Assembly (NCBI GenBank): GCA_001599715.1
Contig: BCHU01000010.1
Coordinates: 620,001-684,000 of the forward strand
Source of the DNA: Phaeotremella fagi
Taxonomy: Eukaryota; Basidiomycota; Tremellomycetes; Tremellales; Phaeotremellaceae
Reading direction: 5' to 3'
Length of the DNA stretch: 64,000 nt
The position numbers and the translations under genes were made by a program. Numbering within the stretch: position 1 is the first letter of the stretch; every line of letters begins with the position of its first letter. A model generated the notes under the pieces. It saw only the letters and a list, made by a program, of their open reading frames with translations, was not told the DNA's origin and did not search any database. Positions 46,380-57,900 of this stretch are shown piece after piece.

Positions 46380-48415
46380 CTAAGCACCCTCTTTACGATC
46401 TCTACTACCTTCTCTACCGGTTGCTCTGGAGAGTGAACGAAGGACGTTACCCAACATACCACCTTTATGATGTTCATGTCTACCTCTGTCTCCATGACCA
46501 TCTGGTGAATTTTCTTTTGATCCATTTGGTGTAACCCAATTACCAGCTCCGCTGTGATAACCATTTTATCAGCTATCCATCACGGTTACCCATAAATCAG
46601 AACTCACCCTTTACCAGACATGAATCCTGGTTTATCGTGAGCGTGGACTTTGGCGTAAGCTTCTTTCTCTTCTAGAGTCAATGTTGACATGTCGACTGGA
46701 GTTAAATGTTGACCGATGTTACCTGCACCACCTTTTCCGGTGTGGGTACTATCCCAGAGTCAGTTGTGTTGCACTGCATGTCCCAAAACAGTTACTCACG
46801 GAATACCATCAGCGGCTTCTTCAGCATGTCTTTTAGCTCTAACTTCAGCTTCGTATCTTTGTTCAGCTGCGATCTAAAACAAAAAGATCGTTGCAATCAA
46901 TAACCATTCCATCCCCAAAAAGAATCACACCTACCTTAGCAAGATCCTCTTGATCATGAGATTTATCAACCATGTTACCGAAACCACCTCTCCCACCAGC
47001 CCGATATTCATGTTTAGTATGAGCTGAAGATTCTCTTGAAAGATCTTTAGAATCTTTGGGGGTTCCACTGGTTCGAACGGCCGAACGAGATCTTGAACGA
47101 CTGTTGGAGATGTTACCTGCACCCCCACGACCTGATGAGAACGGAGCGTCGACTTGACGACCTCTTGATTCTGCTATTAAACGATCTTGGAGGGCGTCCT
47201 CTTTGGCTTCTTTGATTGCGTCGGCTGGTCCTCTGGATGGTGATCTGACGTTACCAGCTCCACCACGACCTGAGTGGGTGATCTGGTGATAGGTTAAGCA
47301 TTGTTCAGTGTGATGTTGTTAGAATCGCTCGACTCACTCTGTTGGCACCGACACCTTCGTGTGGGGTGATTTCTCTCCCACGTTCAGCACCTGGTACAAC
47401 TTCTGGATCGACACCTCTTGAAGGTGATCTAATCAAGTTACCAGCACCACCACGACCGGTAGAGACCTATTTGTGTGGGTGAGTAAGAGTGTTTTGGTAA
47501 AGATAAAATAGATGCTAAAAGGATACTTACGATAGGAGCTCTTCCACGATCAGCCATTGCAGCAGCTATTGAGTTGGAGTAGGATTAGTTAAAAGTAAGA
47601 TAAAGCGGGAATTGGAATTTATCGTCTATAGATGAGAAAGATGGATCTATAAAAATTGGTCCTGGTAAAGAATAAGATCTAATCCAAATAAGAAAATAAA
47701 TGGAAAAGTAAAAGGAATAAAAGCCCAAAAGCCAAAAGCAAAGGAAGCAATAAAAGAAAATGTTTATCTTTGGCTAATAACGTGGATTCAACGATTGATT
47801 ATGATTCGCCACTCGATTCGCCACTCCAACAGAGGGAGGCAGGGAGGGGGGAACAAAAACGAAAATGGGGGGTAAATCCTAGAATACTCGATTCTGATTG
47901 GTTGATTTGGTTCACAGCACCAATTAAATATCAAGAGATAAGAGAAAAGAATATAGTTGGTTAGGATAGAGAGCGACACACGGTGCACGGAGTACAGAAC
48001 GTACGAATACGGTACTTGGCGTTATTGTTCAGGCGTCTCAACGCCACTGGTGTCAGAGCGAAGAAGGGTGTCAAACAACAAATAGAAATTTAAAAAAGCA
48101 TAACTCGATTGAATCGAACTTTCGATGTTGTGATTTTAGAAAAAAGTCCTTATCTATCGCTTTGGTTGTCCAATTAAATCGGCCGATGGATTTGATCCAA
48201 TCATAACCCACACACATAAACAGTTTGAAAAGACGTCACTTACAGAATGAAGTTCTACGATCACCAGTCGATGAAGAGATACTTTGTCTATTAGGTGAAA
48301 AAGCTCTCGTCACTTTATCACGGAAAGTCGATATCGTGTTCGTCGTTGTTGGGGTTGATGAATTCGATACACTTCGATCTATCAACGGTACTGGTGAGGT
48401 TGATGTTGTTGCCAT
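46380..48415 (-). CDS. Par32/Amu1-like DUF3602 protein
   Basis: Hydrophilic fungal protein defined by repeated SGRGGAGN motifs (DUF3602), as in Par32/Amu1, a TORC1-responsive inhibitor of ammonium permeases in S. cerevisiae. Six repeats are visible: TGRGGAGNL, SGRGGAGNV, SGRGGAGNI, GGRGGFGNM, GKGGAGNI, SGKGGAGNW, then KGGMLGNV near the C-terminus. Two start models: MADRGRAPIV at 47557, or an upstream exon 48244-48415 (57 codons, MATTSTSPVP to RRTSF) ending in GTAAGT and joining in frame at 47565 as SAAMADRG. The upstream exon implies a 678-base intron, long for this genome. The next gene upstream on this strand is the ammonium transporter. Confidence 0.82.
47558..48243 (-). other. Long putative intron or promoter of the DUF3602 gene
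   Basis: If the upstream exon is used, 47566-48243 is a 678-base intron; otherwise it is the promoter and leader. It contains two copies of TCGCCACTC(G/C)-type repeat (about 47806-47826) and A-rich sequence before the start. No exon with motif support is visible inside. Confidence 0.4.
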
Positions 48416-48927
48416 TTATTACTATGTAAATTAGTTTATAATAATGGTTTTATAGAGTGAAAATGCATTGTTTTTTATTTTTTCACTGGTAAATTTGATA
48501 TATCCATCGATGTCGTCAGCTGATCCATCTGAGCCAAGCGAAGCGTAGGTGGCAGTGGCTGACTTAATAAAATTCTCACAAGTCAAAAGATCATTTCTTT
48601 CATACGTCAGTTTTTTGCATGATTGCATGCATGCATACAAAATAATGTGTATAGAGCATTCATACATAGGCATAAACCTCTCGTCATCCTCTAATGAATA
48701 AGAATCAGGTAAAAACGATAAAAAGGAAAAATGGAATAGAAAAAACTGAAGGTTTTAAATTATTAACGCGAGAACAGAACAACGGATCAAAGCTAGAAAC
48801 CACCACACCTAAGAGGATCCCCTCTTAGTTGGGTAGCGTATATGTATAGAGTCTAAAAGAAGAAAGAAAAGGTTTTTTTTTGCGAAATGTTTTTAAACAA
48901 ATAGAAACCCATTTTTTGTTATATGAT
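48416..48927. other. Spacer between AMT and DUF3602 genes
   Basis: 512 bases; holds a (GCAT)n run at about 48620-48636 and T/A-rich 3' flank of the transporter. No gene seen. Confidence 0.4.
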
Positions 48928-50776
48928 TTAAACATCAACACGACCACCACCAGCTGCACTGTTTCCTACAGCTTCCCTTGGAACCTTCTCTAAAGAAGAT
49001 TCGTCGTTGTTTGAAGCTGGGATGTCGTTGACTTCGAGAACGTCACCAGAAGTCAAATGGGGTTTGGAGTCGATACGGTGAAGACGAAGTTCTGGGTCGG
49101 TTCCAACGTAATCATAAGCGTATTCACCGAGGTAGGCATCATCGATACCGACGATTTCAGCTTCTTCATCAGCACGTAATCTGAGTCCTGGGATGAAGTG
49201 CATGATCCAAAGAATGATGGTGGTGACGACGAACGACCAACCGAAACCAGCGCAGATGGAGGCGATTTGGTAACCAAGTTGAATGTAGTTGTGGTCGATC
49301 CAACCACCTGGGATAACGGTGATACCATCAAAGGCGGCGACTGAAGCTTGAGCGAAAAGAGCGGTACAGATGTTACCGGTCATACCACCGATAGCGTGAG
49401 AAGCGAAGACATCAAGGGTATCATCGACGTGAATAAGGAATTTGAGTTGAGTACCGAAATTGGAGGCGACAGCGGTAAGGAAACCAATGGCAACGGCAGC
49501 TGGAGCACCAACGTAACCTGAAGCAGGTGTGATACCGACTAAACCAGCAACGGCACCTGAACAGAAACCGACACAAGACCATTTACGTTCAAGACGCCAA
49601 TCGAGTAACATCCAAGTGATACCACCGACTGAAGCAGCCAAGTTGGTAACGATACAAGCTTGAACGGCACGGAGATTGGCTGAAAGAGCTGATCCACCGT
49701 TGAAACCGAACCAACCGAACCAAAGGAAAACGGTACCAATGACAATGTAAGAGGTGTTGTGTGGTTTGTAGGCTAAACGTTCTGTACCGAATCCACGTCT
49801 TTTACCGAGGTAGACTGAAGTGGCGAGACAAGCTGTACCGGATGAGATGTGGACTGGGGTACCACCTGCGAAATCGAGGACACCGAGTTGGAAAGCCCAT
49901 GAATCAGCGTTCCAAGTCCAGTTGGCGATTGGACAGTAGACGAGGGTGAGCCAAACAAACATGAAAACGAGAACTGGTCCCATCTTTGATCGTTCTGCGA
50001 AACCACCGATAGCGAGGACACCGGTGATGACCTGAGAAGGGTTAGAGGGGTCTTTTGATGAAAGAGTGAGGAGATGACTTACGGCGAACATGCATTGGTA
50101 GACACAGTAAAGAAGAGCTGGAATTCTGGTTGAACCGATAGAAGGTTGAGCGAGAACGTTTCGGAGACAGAAGTAATCGAGGTTACCAAGGAAGCTAAAA
50201 TTGTGAACTGTCAGTGATCGATCGATCGCCTTTTTAATCTACAACACAAGATAACGTACATGGAACCAGTATCAGAGAAAGCGAGAGAGTAACCCCAGAA
50301 GAACCATTGGAAAGAACCGACACCGACACCAGCGATACCCAAGAAGATCATGGACAAAGCGTTCTTTCGACGCAGTAAACCGGAATAGAACTGGATTGTT
50401 TTGGTTAGTTTTTGGTGTTTCAATGGTGGGGTGGGGTTTCAGAGAGGGAGTCTGTGCGATTTTGGGGTGTTTTTTTCCCATGATAAAGGAGTGCTTTTTC
50501 ATGGGATTGTACAATTTTGAGATAAGAGAAAAACAACACTCACAAGACCAACACCTGGAATCATGATCCAGACCAAGGCAGTAGCAGCGATGACTAGAAA
50601 AAGAACACAGGTCAGTAAGAGATCTCTTTTTTTTTAACGGCGGAATGATAGATAAGGGAGGAAAATAACCACTTACTCCAAGCGAAATCACCCAAGTTGT
50701 AGATGACTGGATCAGAACCGTCATCTGGGTAATACATCATATCACCCGATGTGGTGGTGTAGGAGACGTTCACCAT
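48928..50776 (-). CDS. Ammonium transporter (Amt/Mep family)
   Basis: Eleven-helix plasma-membrane ammonium permease. Start MVNVSYTTTSGDMMYYPDDG, the extracellular N-terminus. The first pore segment is VWIMIPGVGL-FYSGLLRRKNALSM. The twin pore histidines are visible: DFAGGTPVHISSGTACL and DVFASHAIGGMTGN. SAGYVG-like turn GITPASGYVGAPAAV and GWFGFNGGSALSANLRA match the family. The cytosolic C-terminus keeps the regulatory core LRLRADEEAEIVGIDDAYLG followed by GEYAYDY, then a Ser/Asn-rich tail. About six exons, the largest 48928-50036. Upstream region has GATA motifs. The adjacent Par32-like gene suggests linked nitrogen control. Confidence 0.93.
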
Positions 50777-51930
50777 GGTGAAAGAAGGTGTGTTGGGGAT
50801 GGAAAGATAAGGAAGAAGGTGGGTGTTGGATCTACTTTAAACGGTGTAAAGAGATTTGATAGATAAGAGAATCAATCAATGGGAAAAAGAATTGAATTCT
50901 TGTAATGTGTTTTGTTTGTAAAAGAAAAAAGAAAAGAAAGAACCGTACGATGGTTTTATTTGGTTTACTTATACTTATATAACGGGGGAAGGAGAAAAAA
51001 AAAGAAAAAGGAAGATAAAAAAGACTGGGGTAAGAGAGCAGTAGAGGAGAGACAGAGACAGAGACGGATAACGGGGGGCGTACTTGTTACTTGTGTTATT
51101 GTTTTGATTTGTTGGTACAGCTAGAGCTACTACCGTACTTGGACCGTCAGTCAAACGACTATACAATACTCAATTCTCATTGGTCAATCCATGTCTTTCA
51201 ACTCAATTCCTTATCTTTCGGTTTCAAATTTTATAATTTACCTAAACAAGTAATTTCAAATGATAAACTTACCACATACATACATCAGAGCCACGTTGAG
51301 CCAAGCTTAAACTCTACCCTTATCTTCAATTTCCCTTTCATTCCCTTAATTACTATTTCTCCCGTAACCTCTTCCCATCCATCCATCCACTCATAATACA
51401 TTCTCTTATCTCAGACGTACGAAGCCATCGTTTTGCCACCTAACCCTACATCGAATTTGACCAATTCCATCGATTACTTTACCTTCTCTCATCCCGGCAT
51501 GACGAGAGAGGGCGTTTTGCTTTTATACCATTTTTCCCTGGTTTTCTGGCGATCGCGACATATTTTTGAAGAGAACAGAACGCGAGATCCATTTATAGAC
51601 GTTGGCTTTGCGAATAGGCGGCACGAACCTATTCGTGACCGTTTTCTGCTCAGATCTTTTTCTATTGCACTCAGCAACCCTCAACAGCTGAACGCGTAGT
51701 AAGATACGGTAAATTCATCCATTGGTTGGATATTCAACACCCATTTTACTATAATTTATCTGACCAAACATCTTTTTCGAAACACAAACAACCGAAACAC
51801 CTTCCTAGCTAGAAGTACACTAGACCAATGTATCCCTTTTTCTAAGCTTGAGTTTCTTAATGACTGTGACGTGTTTTTCCGATTGAAACATCTTTTGTTC
51901 TTCGGAATTGAACTGAGAGTCTAAAACATC
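50777..51930. promoter_or_regulatory. Ammonium transporter promoter with GATA motifs; left end of tandem duplication
   Basis: AGATAAG at 50805-50811, TGATAG at 50857-50862, AGATAAG at 50861-50867, AGATAA at 51013-51018 and reverse-strand TTATCT near 51211, 51319 and 51404 fit fungal nitrogen GATA-factor sites. A TATA-like ATATAAGTAT lies about 200 bases upstream (50971-50980, minus strand). The frame at 51433-51699 has no support. From about 51704 the sequence is the left end of the tandem repeat. Confidence 0.5.
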
Positions 51931-52955
51931 CTATTTGATTTTTGTTCGTTGAATAGCGAGCTCATCCTTAAATTCCTCACTCAATTCCGCCTTGCTTTCT
52001 TCCGACAACTTTTTACCTCGAAAAGTAGCGCGAAGATTCTTGATTTTCCTTGTGCAGTGGTTTTCAACTCTTTCGCACTCTCTTTCGTATTTACTGAGAG
52101 CATCTCTGAATTGTCTGAGCCTTTCTGGCTGATCAGTATCGGGATATCTTTCGTCATCAAAATTGTAGTCTTTTCCAGTATCGATGAAGAAGTTGGATTG
52201 GCTGGCGTCCCGGTGTGACTGTAGTTGACCTTCACCATTTTCAAATTCACGACTGAAGTACATCCGCTTACCAGTGCTGAGAACGCGATCGAGATCGGTA
52301 TTTGCAGTTGGGCCGGAGGATACGATTTCAACCTCTACAACGCTACAGGTGGGATAACGATAAGTGTGATATTTGTTGTCCTCGGCTCGGACGTATTTGA
52401 AATCGAGAGTTGTTATTGGTCTTGATGGCCTTGATCGACTGTTGCTTGACATTTTTTATTCTTTTGACTTTTAGTAAAAGTGATATGAAGTGGGAAGAAA
52501 AGAAAAAAAAGCGAAATGAGTTACTGTATACCCCCCAACAAATGTCTTTTCTGTACGAAGGCGACTGATATCAAACGATTCCAACAATCAATCTCAGCCT
52601 CCTTTGATCTTCAACTGCCACATTCGTGAAAAAAATATGCTGAACAGAGGAATAATTGACCGACGGTGTTAGATCAAATTCTTCAGTAGCCATGATCAGG
52701 TGGCTCATGAGAAAGTGGTCAGTGGATTGAAGACTTCAAGAAGAAGTGAGATTGTTAGGAATACACAGGAAATGTCAAGTACTTGTCTGCAGAAGACGTT
52801 CTTCGGTCACATCGGCCGATTAGACGTGATTACCTATCTCACGAAATGGATCTAAGGAAGGATCCAGATTCCAGGTAGAGGTCGTAAGTCTAGGTGAAAC
52901 TATGAGTTCCCGTTTATCTGTTAGATTGAAGTTTCGACCAATTAGAAGAGATTAG
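51704..52955. repeat. Tandem duplication, unit A
   Basis: Diverged direct repeat of the unit at 53021-54317. Matching blocks include ATCCATTGG near 51716/53032, GACTGTGACGTG near 51863/53190, CACATCGGCCGAT at 52808/54146, and GGTCGTAAGTCTAGGTGAA near 52880/54242. The period rises from about 1317 at the left to 1362 at the right, showing later indels. Confidence 0.75.
51931..52452 (-). CDS. Orphan tandem paralogue A
   Basis: Single-exon 173-residue protein, unrecognised, paralogous to the gene at 53254-53760. Shared pattern: LDFKYVRAEDNKYHTYRYP (A) versus LHFRALRDEENKYFDYGED (B), then VVEVEIVSS versus VYKVTIVSF, then a conserved DTDQPERLRQFRDALSKYE versus ETDQPEELANFKKAYAEYE, and a C-terminal basic coiled coil. 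The N-terminal half is predicted beta-rich, the C-terminal half helical. No signal peptide or membrane segment. No function can be assigned. Confidence 0.62.
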   Translation of the reverse strand: MSSNSRSRPSRPITTLDFKYVRAEDNKYHTYRYPTCSVVEVEIVSSGPTANTDLDRVLSTGKRMYFSREFENGEGQLQSHRDASQSNFFIDTGKDYNFDDERYPDTDQPERLRQFRDALSKYERECERVENHCTRKIKNLRATFRGKKLSEESKAELSEEFKDELAIQRTKIK

Positions 52956-53253
52956 AGAAGAACTTCTATTCGTGCTCGGATCTTTGAACGCAACTTCAAC
53001 TGCAGAGAGAGCGGAACAAAATACGGTAATGCATCCATTGGATAGGATATCAAACACCCTCTTAACTATCTCTGACGCTAACAACTTGACCAAACCAAAC
53101 CAAATCCCTTCCTAAGTGAAAATACATCCTCCGTCCCTACTTCCTTTGATTCAACGAACTCAACATCTCAAGCTCGAAATCTTTAGTGACTGTGACGTGC
53201 ATCTGAGTTGAAAACTTCTTTTGTTGTTCAAAAGTGAAGCGACGGTCCAAAAC
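52453..53253. other. Spacer between paralogues, part of the tandem repeat
   Basis: Contains the promoter of paralogue A and the right flank of unit A, then the start of unit B at about 53021. It matches the flank upstream of paralogue B in several blocks. Confidence 0.5.
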
Positions 53254-54317
53254 TTATTCTTGGATTGACTTTTGTTGACGTTCAAGCCATTCATCAGCCT
53301 CTTGCTCTTTTCTCCTTAACAACCCAAGGGCAGAGCCACAAGCTTTATGAAGACCACCTAATGTTTTCCAATATTTTTCTTTAGCTCTCCCAACCAGTTC
53401 CTCGTATTCTGCATAAGCTTTTTTGAAATTCGCAAGCTCTTCCGGTTGATCTGTCTCTGGATCTTTATCTTCGTCCATCTCGAATAATTCGCTTTCCGTG
53501 CTGATGATGAAAGTGGATTTTGAGACGTTTGGATGATCTCGTAAGTGATCCTTGTGGTCGGCCCAATACAGGATATTACCTGGTTCGAGTTTTGAATTGA
53601 GTAACGTGTTGGTAGTTTGAGGTTCGAATGATACGATTGTTACTTTGTAAACATATTCGATTGGGTCTTCGCCGTAGTCGAAATACTTGTTTTCTTCGTC
53701 ACGGAGCGCTCTGAAATGTAGAGTTTGAGTTGAACCAGTTGGTTTAGTATCTTCTGACATTGTCGTTCTTTCGGTACTTAGTGAAATTATATGAAAGAGG
53801 GAAGAAAGTTTCAGAAAGTGAAGAGCTCCTAAGTATCCCACCCAATGTCTTCCCTGCACGAAGGCGACAGGTAAAAGTACATATAAAAGGATTCGATCCA
53901 TTCTTTCATTCTCTATGACATTCAGTGTTTCACTCCTTTGATCTGTAAACTGCCACAACTGAACAATTTTGCACTGCACAAATAAAATTTATGGCTAAGT
54001 CACGTAAGATTTGCCTGTAAGTGGTTTTACAAGTGGATTGGAAGTGTCAAGTGCGGCCATGGGGTCAATTAGGAACGATCAACGGGTTCACTCTTCTGAG
54101 ATATCAGGTTGGTCGTGACTGTACAGACGACCAAAGCTTTTCGCTCACATCGGCCGATCACAGTGATAGCTTATCTTTTCATAAGACTTACGAAATGAAT
54201 CTAGAGAAAACTTAAAGGGGATCTCAGATTCCAGAAATTGAGGTCGTAAGTCTAGGTGAACTATGGAATCAGACCCCGTTTCTTAGGTCGAATTTTCGAC
54301 CAATTAAAAGAGAGTAA
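53021..54317. repeat. Tandem duplication, unit B
   Basis: Second copy of the repeat, carrying the paralogue at 53254-53760. Its right end has a hairpin-capable GGTCGAA-TT-TTCGACC (54286-54301), which is degraded in unit A. Confidence 0.75.
53254..53760 (-). CDS. Orphan tandem paralogue B
   Basis: Predicted 168-residue protein, start MSEDTKPTGSTQTLHFRALR at 53760 chosen by alignment with paralogue A; the frame continues upstream to 53979, but that part lies in the promoter repeat and would be unlike A. Shared features with A are the LHFRALRDEENKYFDY opening, the ETDQPEELANF motif and the helical, Lys/Glu-rich C-terminus (LRRKEQEADEWLERQQKSIQ). The two proteins are clearly diverged, so the duplication is not recent. 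Confidence 0.62.
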   Translation of the reverse strand: MSEDTKPTGSTQTLHFRALRDEENKYFDYGEDPIEYVYKVTIVSFEPQTTNTLLNSKLEPGNILYWADHKDHLRDHPNVSKSTFIISTESELFEMDEDKDPETDQPEELANFKKAYAEYEELVGRAKEKYWKTLGGLHKACGSALGLLRRKEQEADEWLERQQKSIQE

Positions 54318-54997
54318 AGATAATTAGGGCACCCGACGCCTTACCTTACTTAGATTAGGATTGGTGCCTTTCGGAAAAAAACAGATCTTTCGATCGTTTA
54401 ATGTGATTTTCACTCTTGCATTTTCATTTTCACTTTCACTTTCATTTTCATATGTGATCATGGTTCAGTTTACAATTCTATTCACATGTGACGACGACGA
54501 CGACAGAGGATCTTATTCATTGATATCACTCATTTATTCAATCTTTCTTTTTGCAAGAAACCATGTTAAGGTGATCAAAGCCACAATTCGCTTAATCAAT
54601 TTCAAGCTGCGCCCGACCGAATTGAATGATGGTCGTAAGGATAAGTAGCTACCTATTAAGTATCCTGATGGGAATATCGTTGGCACTGACAGTGATGGTG
54701 ATGGTGATATTGATGGTCGTGAAGAGAAATATCGCTCAGATCGCCAACGACAGAAACATTCAAAAATGACTGATGATTTAATGCACATACATACTAATCA
54801 AAGCGAATTCAATCAACACACTTCACACTTCAGCTCAGATCCTCGGTGAAATTCTCAAGACGACCAGCTGGATCCCATTAAATACAAACTGAATTGTTTG
54901 AGGACCCAAGAAGGAACACCTACCTAAACGCGTAAGCAAAGCCATTTCACCAAGAAATCAAAAAAAGTCGTATACATCTTCTCACCGTTCAACCTCA
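53761..54997. promoter_or_regulatory. Divergent region before the DENN-domain gene
   Basis: 1.2 kb: right flank of the tandem repeat, then a CT-rich (TTTTCA)n-like tract around 54416-54453 and a (GAC)n run at 54488-54505. The frame 54361-54648 translates this low-complexity DNA and is not called. The leader of the DENN gene occupies the last ~150 bases. Confidence 0.4.
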
Positions 54998-57900
54998 ATG
55001 AACACACTGTCAAAATTCGTTCATACAAATTCATTTAGAAATCAACAAAGAGATCATCATTACACTCAAAAACAATCGATTGCTCATTCTCATTCTCGGT
55101 CCCATTCTCATTCCTTGGCGACAACCTCTGGTTCCTATTTACATCCGAATCTTGGTTACAGTTACGGTGATCGTCGAGGAGGTGGTGGTGCTGTTGCCCC
55201 TGTTGCTGTCGATAACAACGCATTAAGTTCAACGAGTTCGTTTTCATCTTTTGATACTATACAACCACAGCTATATAATCGACAACGACGAAATCAAAAT
55301 CAAGTTCAAAATCTGTCAAAACCTCATCAACATACACGTCAAATGTCCGCCGATCCTTTTGAAAATATTACAACGCTTTATAATTCTTACACTAAACCTA
55401 TACCTGCAGGTGTTGGTGCTGGTATTGGAACTGGTGCAGGTGGATTCAAGAATCGTGACGCTGTCGATCAGATTGATGGTAAAACAAACACGACTATGAA
55501 TACACACGCAACGAAGAAACCTTCAAATCCTAATTCCAATCATTCTCACATTAATTCCAATTCTAATTCCAACTCTAATTCAAAACCCACCTCCCACCCA
55601 TATACTTCATCAACCTATCAATCACAAACCCACATCCATCATACCACGATGAGACAACCTCCACCACCACCTCTACCACTCAATGATCCAAATTATACCA
55701 GTCATAAATCACCACCTTTGACTCCACATCGATCAACGCGTCGTGGATTAGTCGTTCAAGACATCGCTGAAGAAACTGAAGAGATGGATACTCTTGATCG
55801 TTTACGCACTAAGAAATCTAATGGTAACATTGGTAACAAGGATCATCGATTCAACCATTCTTCAATCAGTGTTGGTAGTCGTTCCAAAGCTGATCGTTTG
55901 TTGGGTTTGAATCCTGAAGGTCAACTTGCCTCTTTATATCTGGTTTCTGGGTTAGGTAAAGTGTGTCTCTACCACTCTGGCTATAGAATGTTTGATATCT
56001 CGAGCTAAACCATTGATCTATAGGACCCCGCTCAATGGTCAAGAGCTGATTTCGATACGACAAAAGGGATTCAACCACTCGAAGATTCACTTGGTGGTGG
56101 TTGTTTCTGGAGACCTGATATGTTAGGTAACACGTTCAGTGGTGATCGTGAAGAAAGATCTAGAAAGGAATCAAAGGTTTCTGGAGTCAGTGATATGACT
56201 TCACCACTTCGACGTGAAGTTATGGGTAAATCTTTACCTGACGCAGGTCCAGAGGGTGCTTCGAGACTTGTTGCTAAAACTCTTAAATTCGCTCATCCTC
56301 GTGATGGTAAGTCTGTCCCTTACAGATTCTGTTGCTCGAAACTGATGGGTTTATAGTTGAAGTGGTTAATTCAACACTTTCACCACCGACAACCTGTCAT
56401 TCGTTTACATTCACTATCCCACGTCATGATACTCTTTCAGCAATCGCTCGTGCGGACAATACAACAGGTAGAACGACTTACGATTCACCCTACAACTACA
56501 CATCAATGCTTGACAGTCAAGATCAAGCGAATTCACTCGAAGTCACAGCCCCACGAAGTCGAGAGAAACTCCTCGCAACCTCGGCCTCGAACCAATCAGA
56601 AATCACATTCTACGGCGTCACATTGACAGTCTGGACTCACGCCGATAAAGAGAGATCAATCAAACTGAAGAAAATTCAATTATCCTTGAACAACCATAAC
56701 CATGATAATTCATCAACCAGATCCAATCTGACAGTCAAACCAAATGGCAAAAATCGCAAGAAAATGCCTTGGATGAGCGGTAAAAGTATCGGAGATCAAA
56801 GTGGTTCAGATGCTTTGACTGATTCAGATGCTCCGAAGAATCCTCGTCATTCTAGAGCTTTATCTTCAGCTCCGTCTGTCCCTTCAGATGTTGCTGCTGT
56901 TTATGATGAAGCTAGTGATGTCTACTGGATGCCGTACGCTATCACTCTAGGTACGTGATTGTCGTTGTTCCCTCACTGATACCTCTTAGTCTCTAGATAT
57001 CCGATCTACGACGTTTTACAAGACTACCTTAGACTCAGTGTAAGCTCATTAATATCACCAAAGCTAACCTTATAGTGGGCAAGATATTCCAAAAACGCCA
57101 AAGCTCATATGCTGTAAGTTAGATCAACATTCAAAATTTCAACCCTCCTGACTTACCGTTCCCAGACAAATCTCTCGTATTCTCAACTACGAAACTCCAC
57201 GTCCTGGAGAAATCTATACTCTCGCCGTCGGTCTATCGAACGATGATGTCGTTTCTATCGAGGCTATCATGCCAGGTGCTCTAGATTTCGATAGAGGCTT
57301 GATGAAAGTCGATTTCCAACTTTGGCCATTATTCCAAGCTCTTGATGTCGATCATATCCTGACTTGTTTAGAGGTAGGTCTTGTATTTCGGCTATAACAA
57401 CAATGTCACAGGGACTGATTAATTGTTAGATCGCTTTATCCAATTCTGGACGTGTCATCTTTTGTTCTAGACATCCAGCGATGCTTAATATCGCTGTTGG
57501 AACTCTTAAATACATCGTTGAACTTCGTGGTTGGAACGGGATTGCTTTACCAATCATTCATGCTGTTCGTCTTTCTCTTCTAATCCGGGAAATTGACTGT
57601 TGTTGCTGACAATGCAACAGCGCGATTCAACTTTGATCATCGAAGATCCAGGACCATACATTATCGTATGTCCCTGCGAGAGCTAGTGTGGCGTTTACTG
57701 ACTTTGAATCACTTAGGGTGTCTCTACCGAATGCAAATATCTCCTTGCTCCTCCGGATGAAGTTCTTTTAGTAGACCTTGATACCAAGTAAGTTAACCAT
57801 TCAGACTTTGATTAACAGGAAACAGTTCCATCGCATGCAAATCGCCCCCTGTCGGAGTATTGACTCCCAAAGCCAAACGTGAGAAATCACGTCAAAAGAT

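Noticed and set aside
48225..48434. Plus-strand frame of 69 codons
   Set aside because: The opposite strand of the same DNA gives a start codon, coding-like composition and a GTAAGT donor that joins the DUF3602 gene in frame.
51433..51699. Plus-strand 88-codon frame between AMT and the tandem repeat
   Set aside because: No family signal, and its flanks show no promoter or intron features.
54361..54648. Frame rich in Ser/Phe and Asp
   Set aside because: It reads through TTTTCA and GAC microsatellites upstream of the DENN gene and is likely non-coding.
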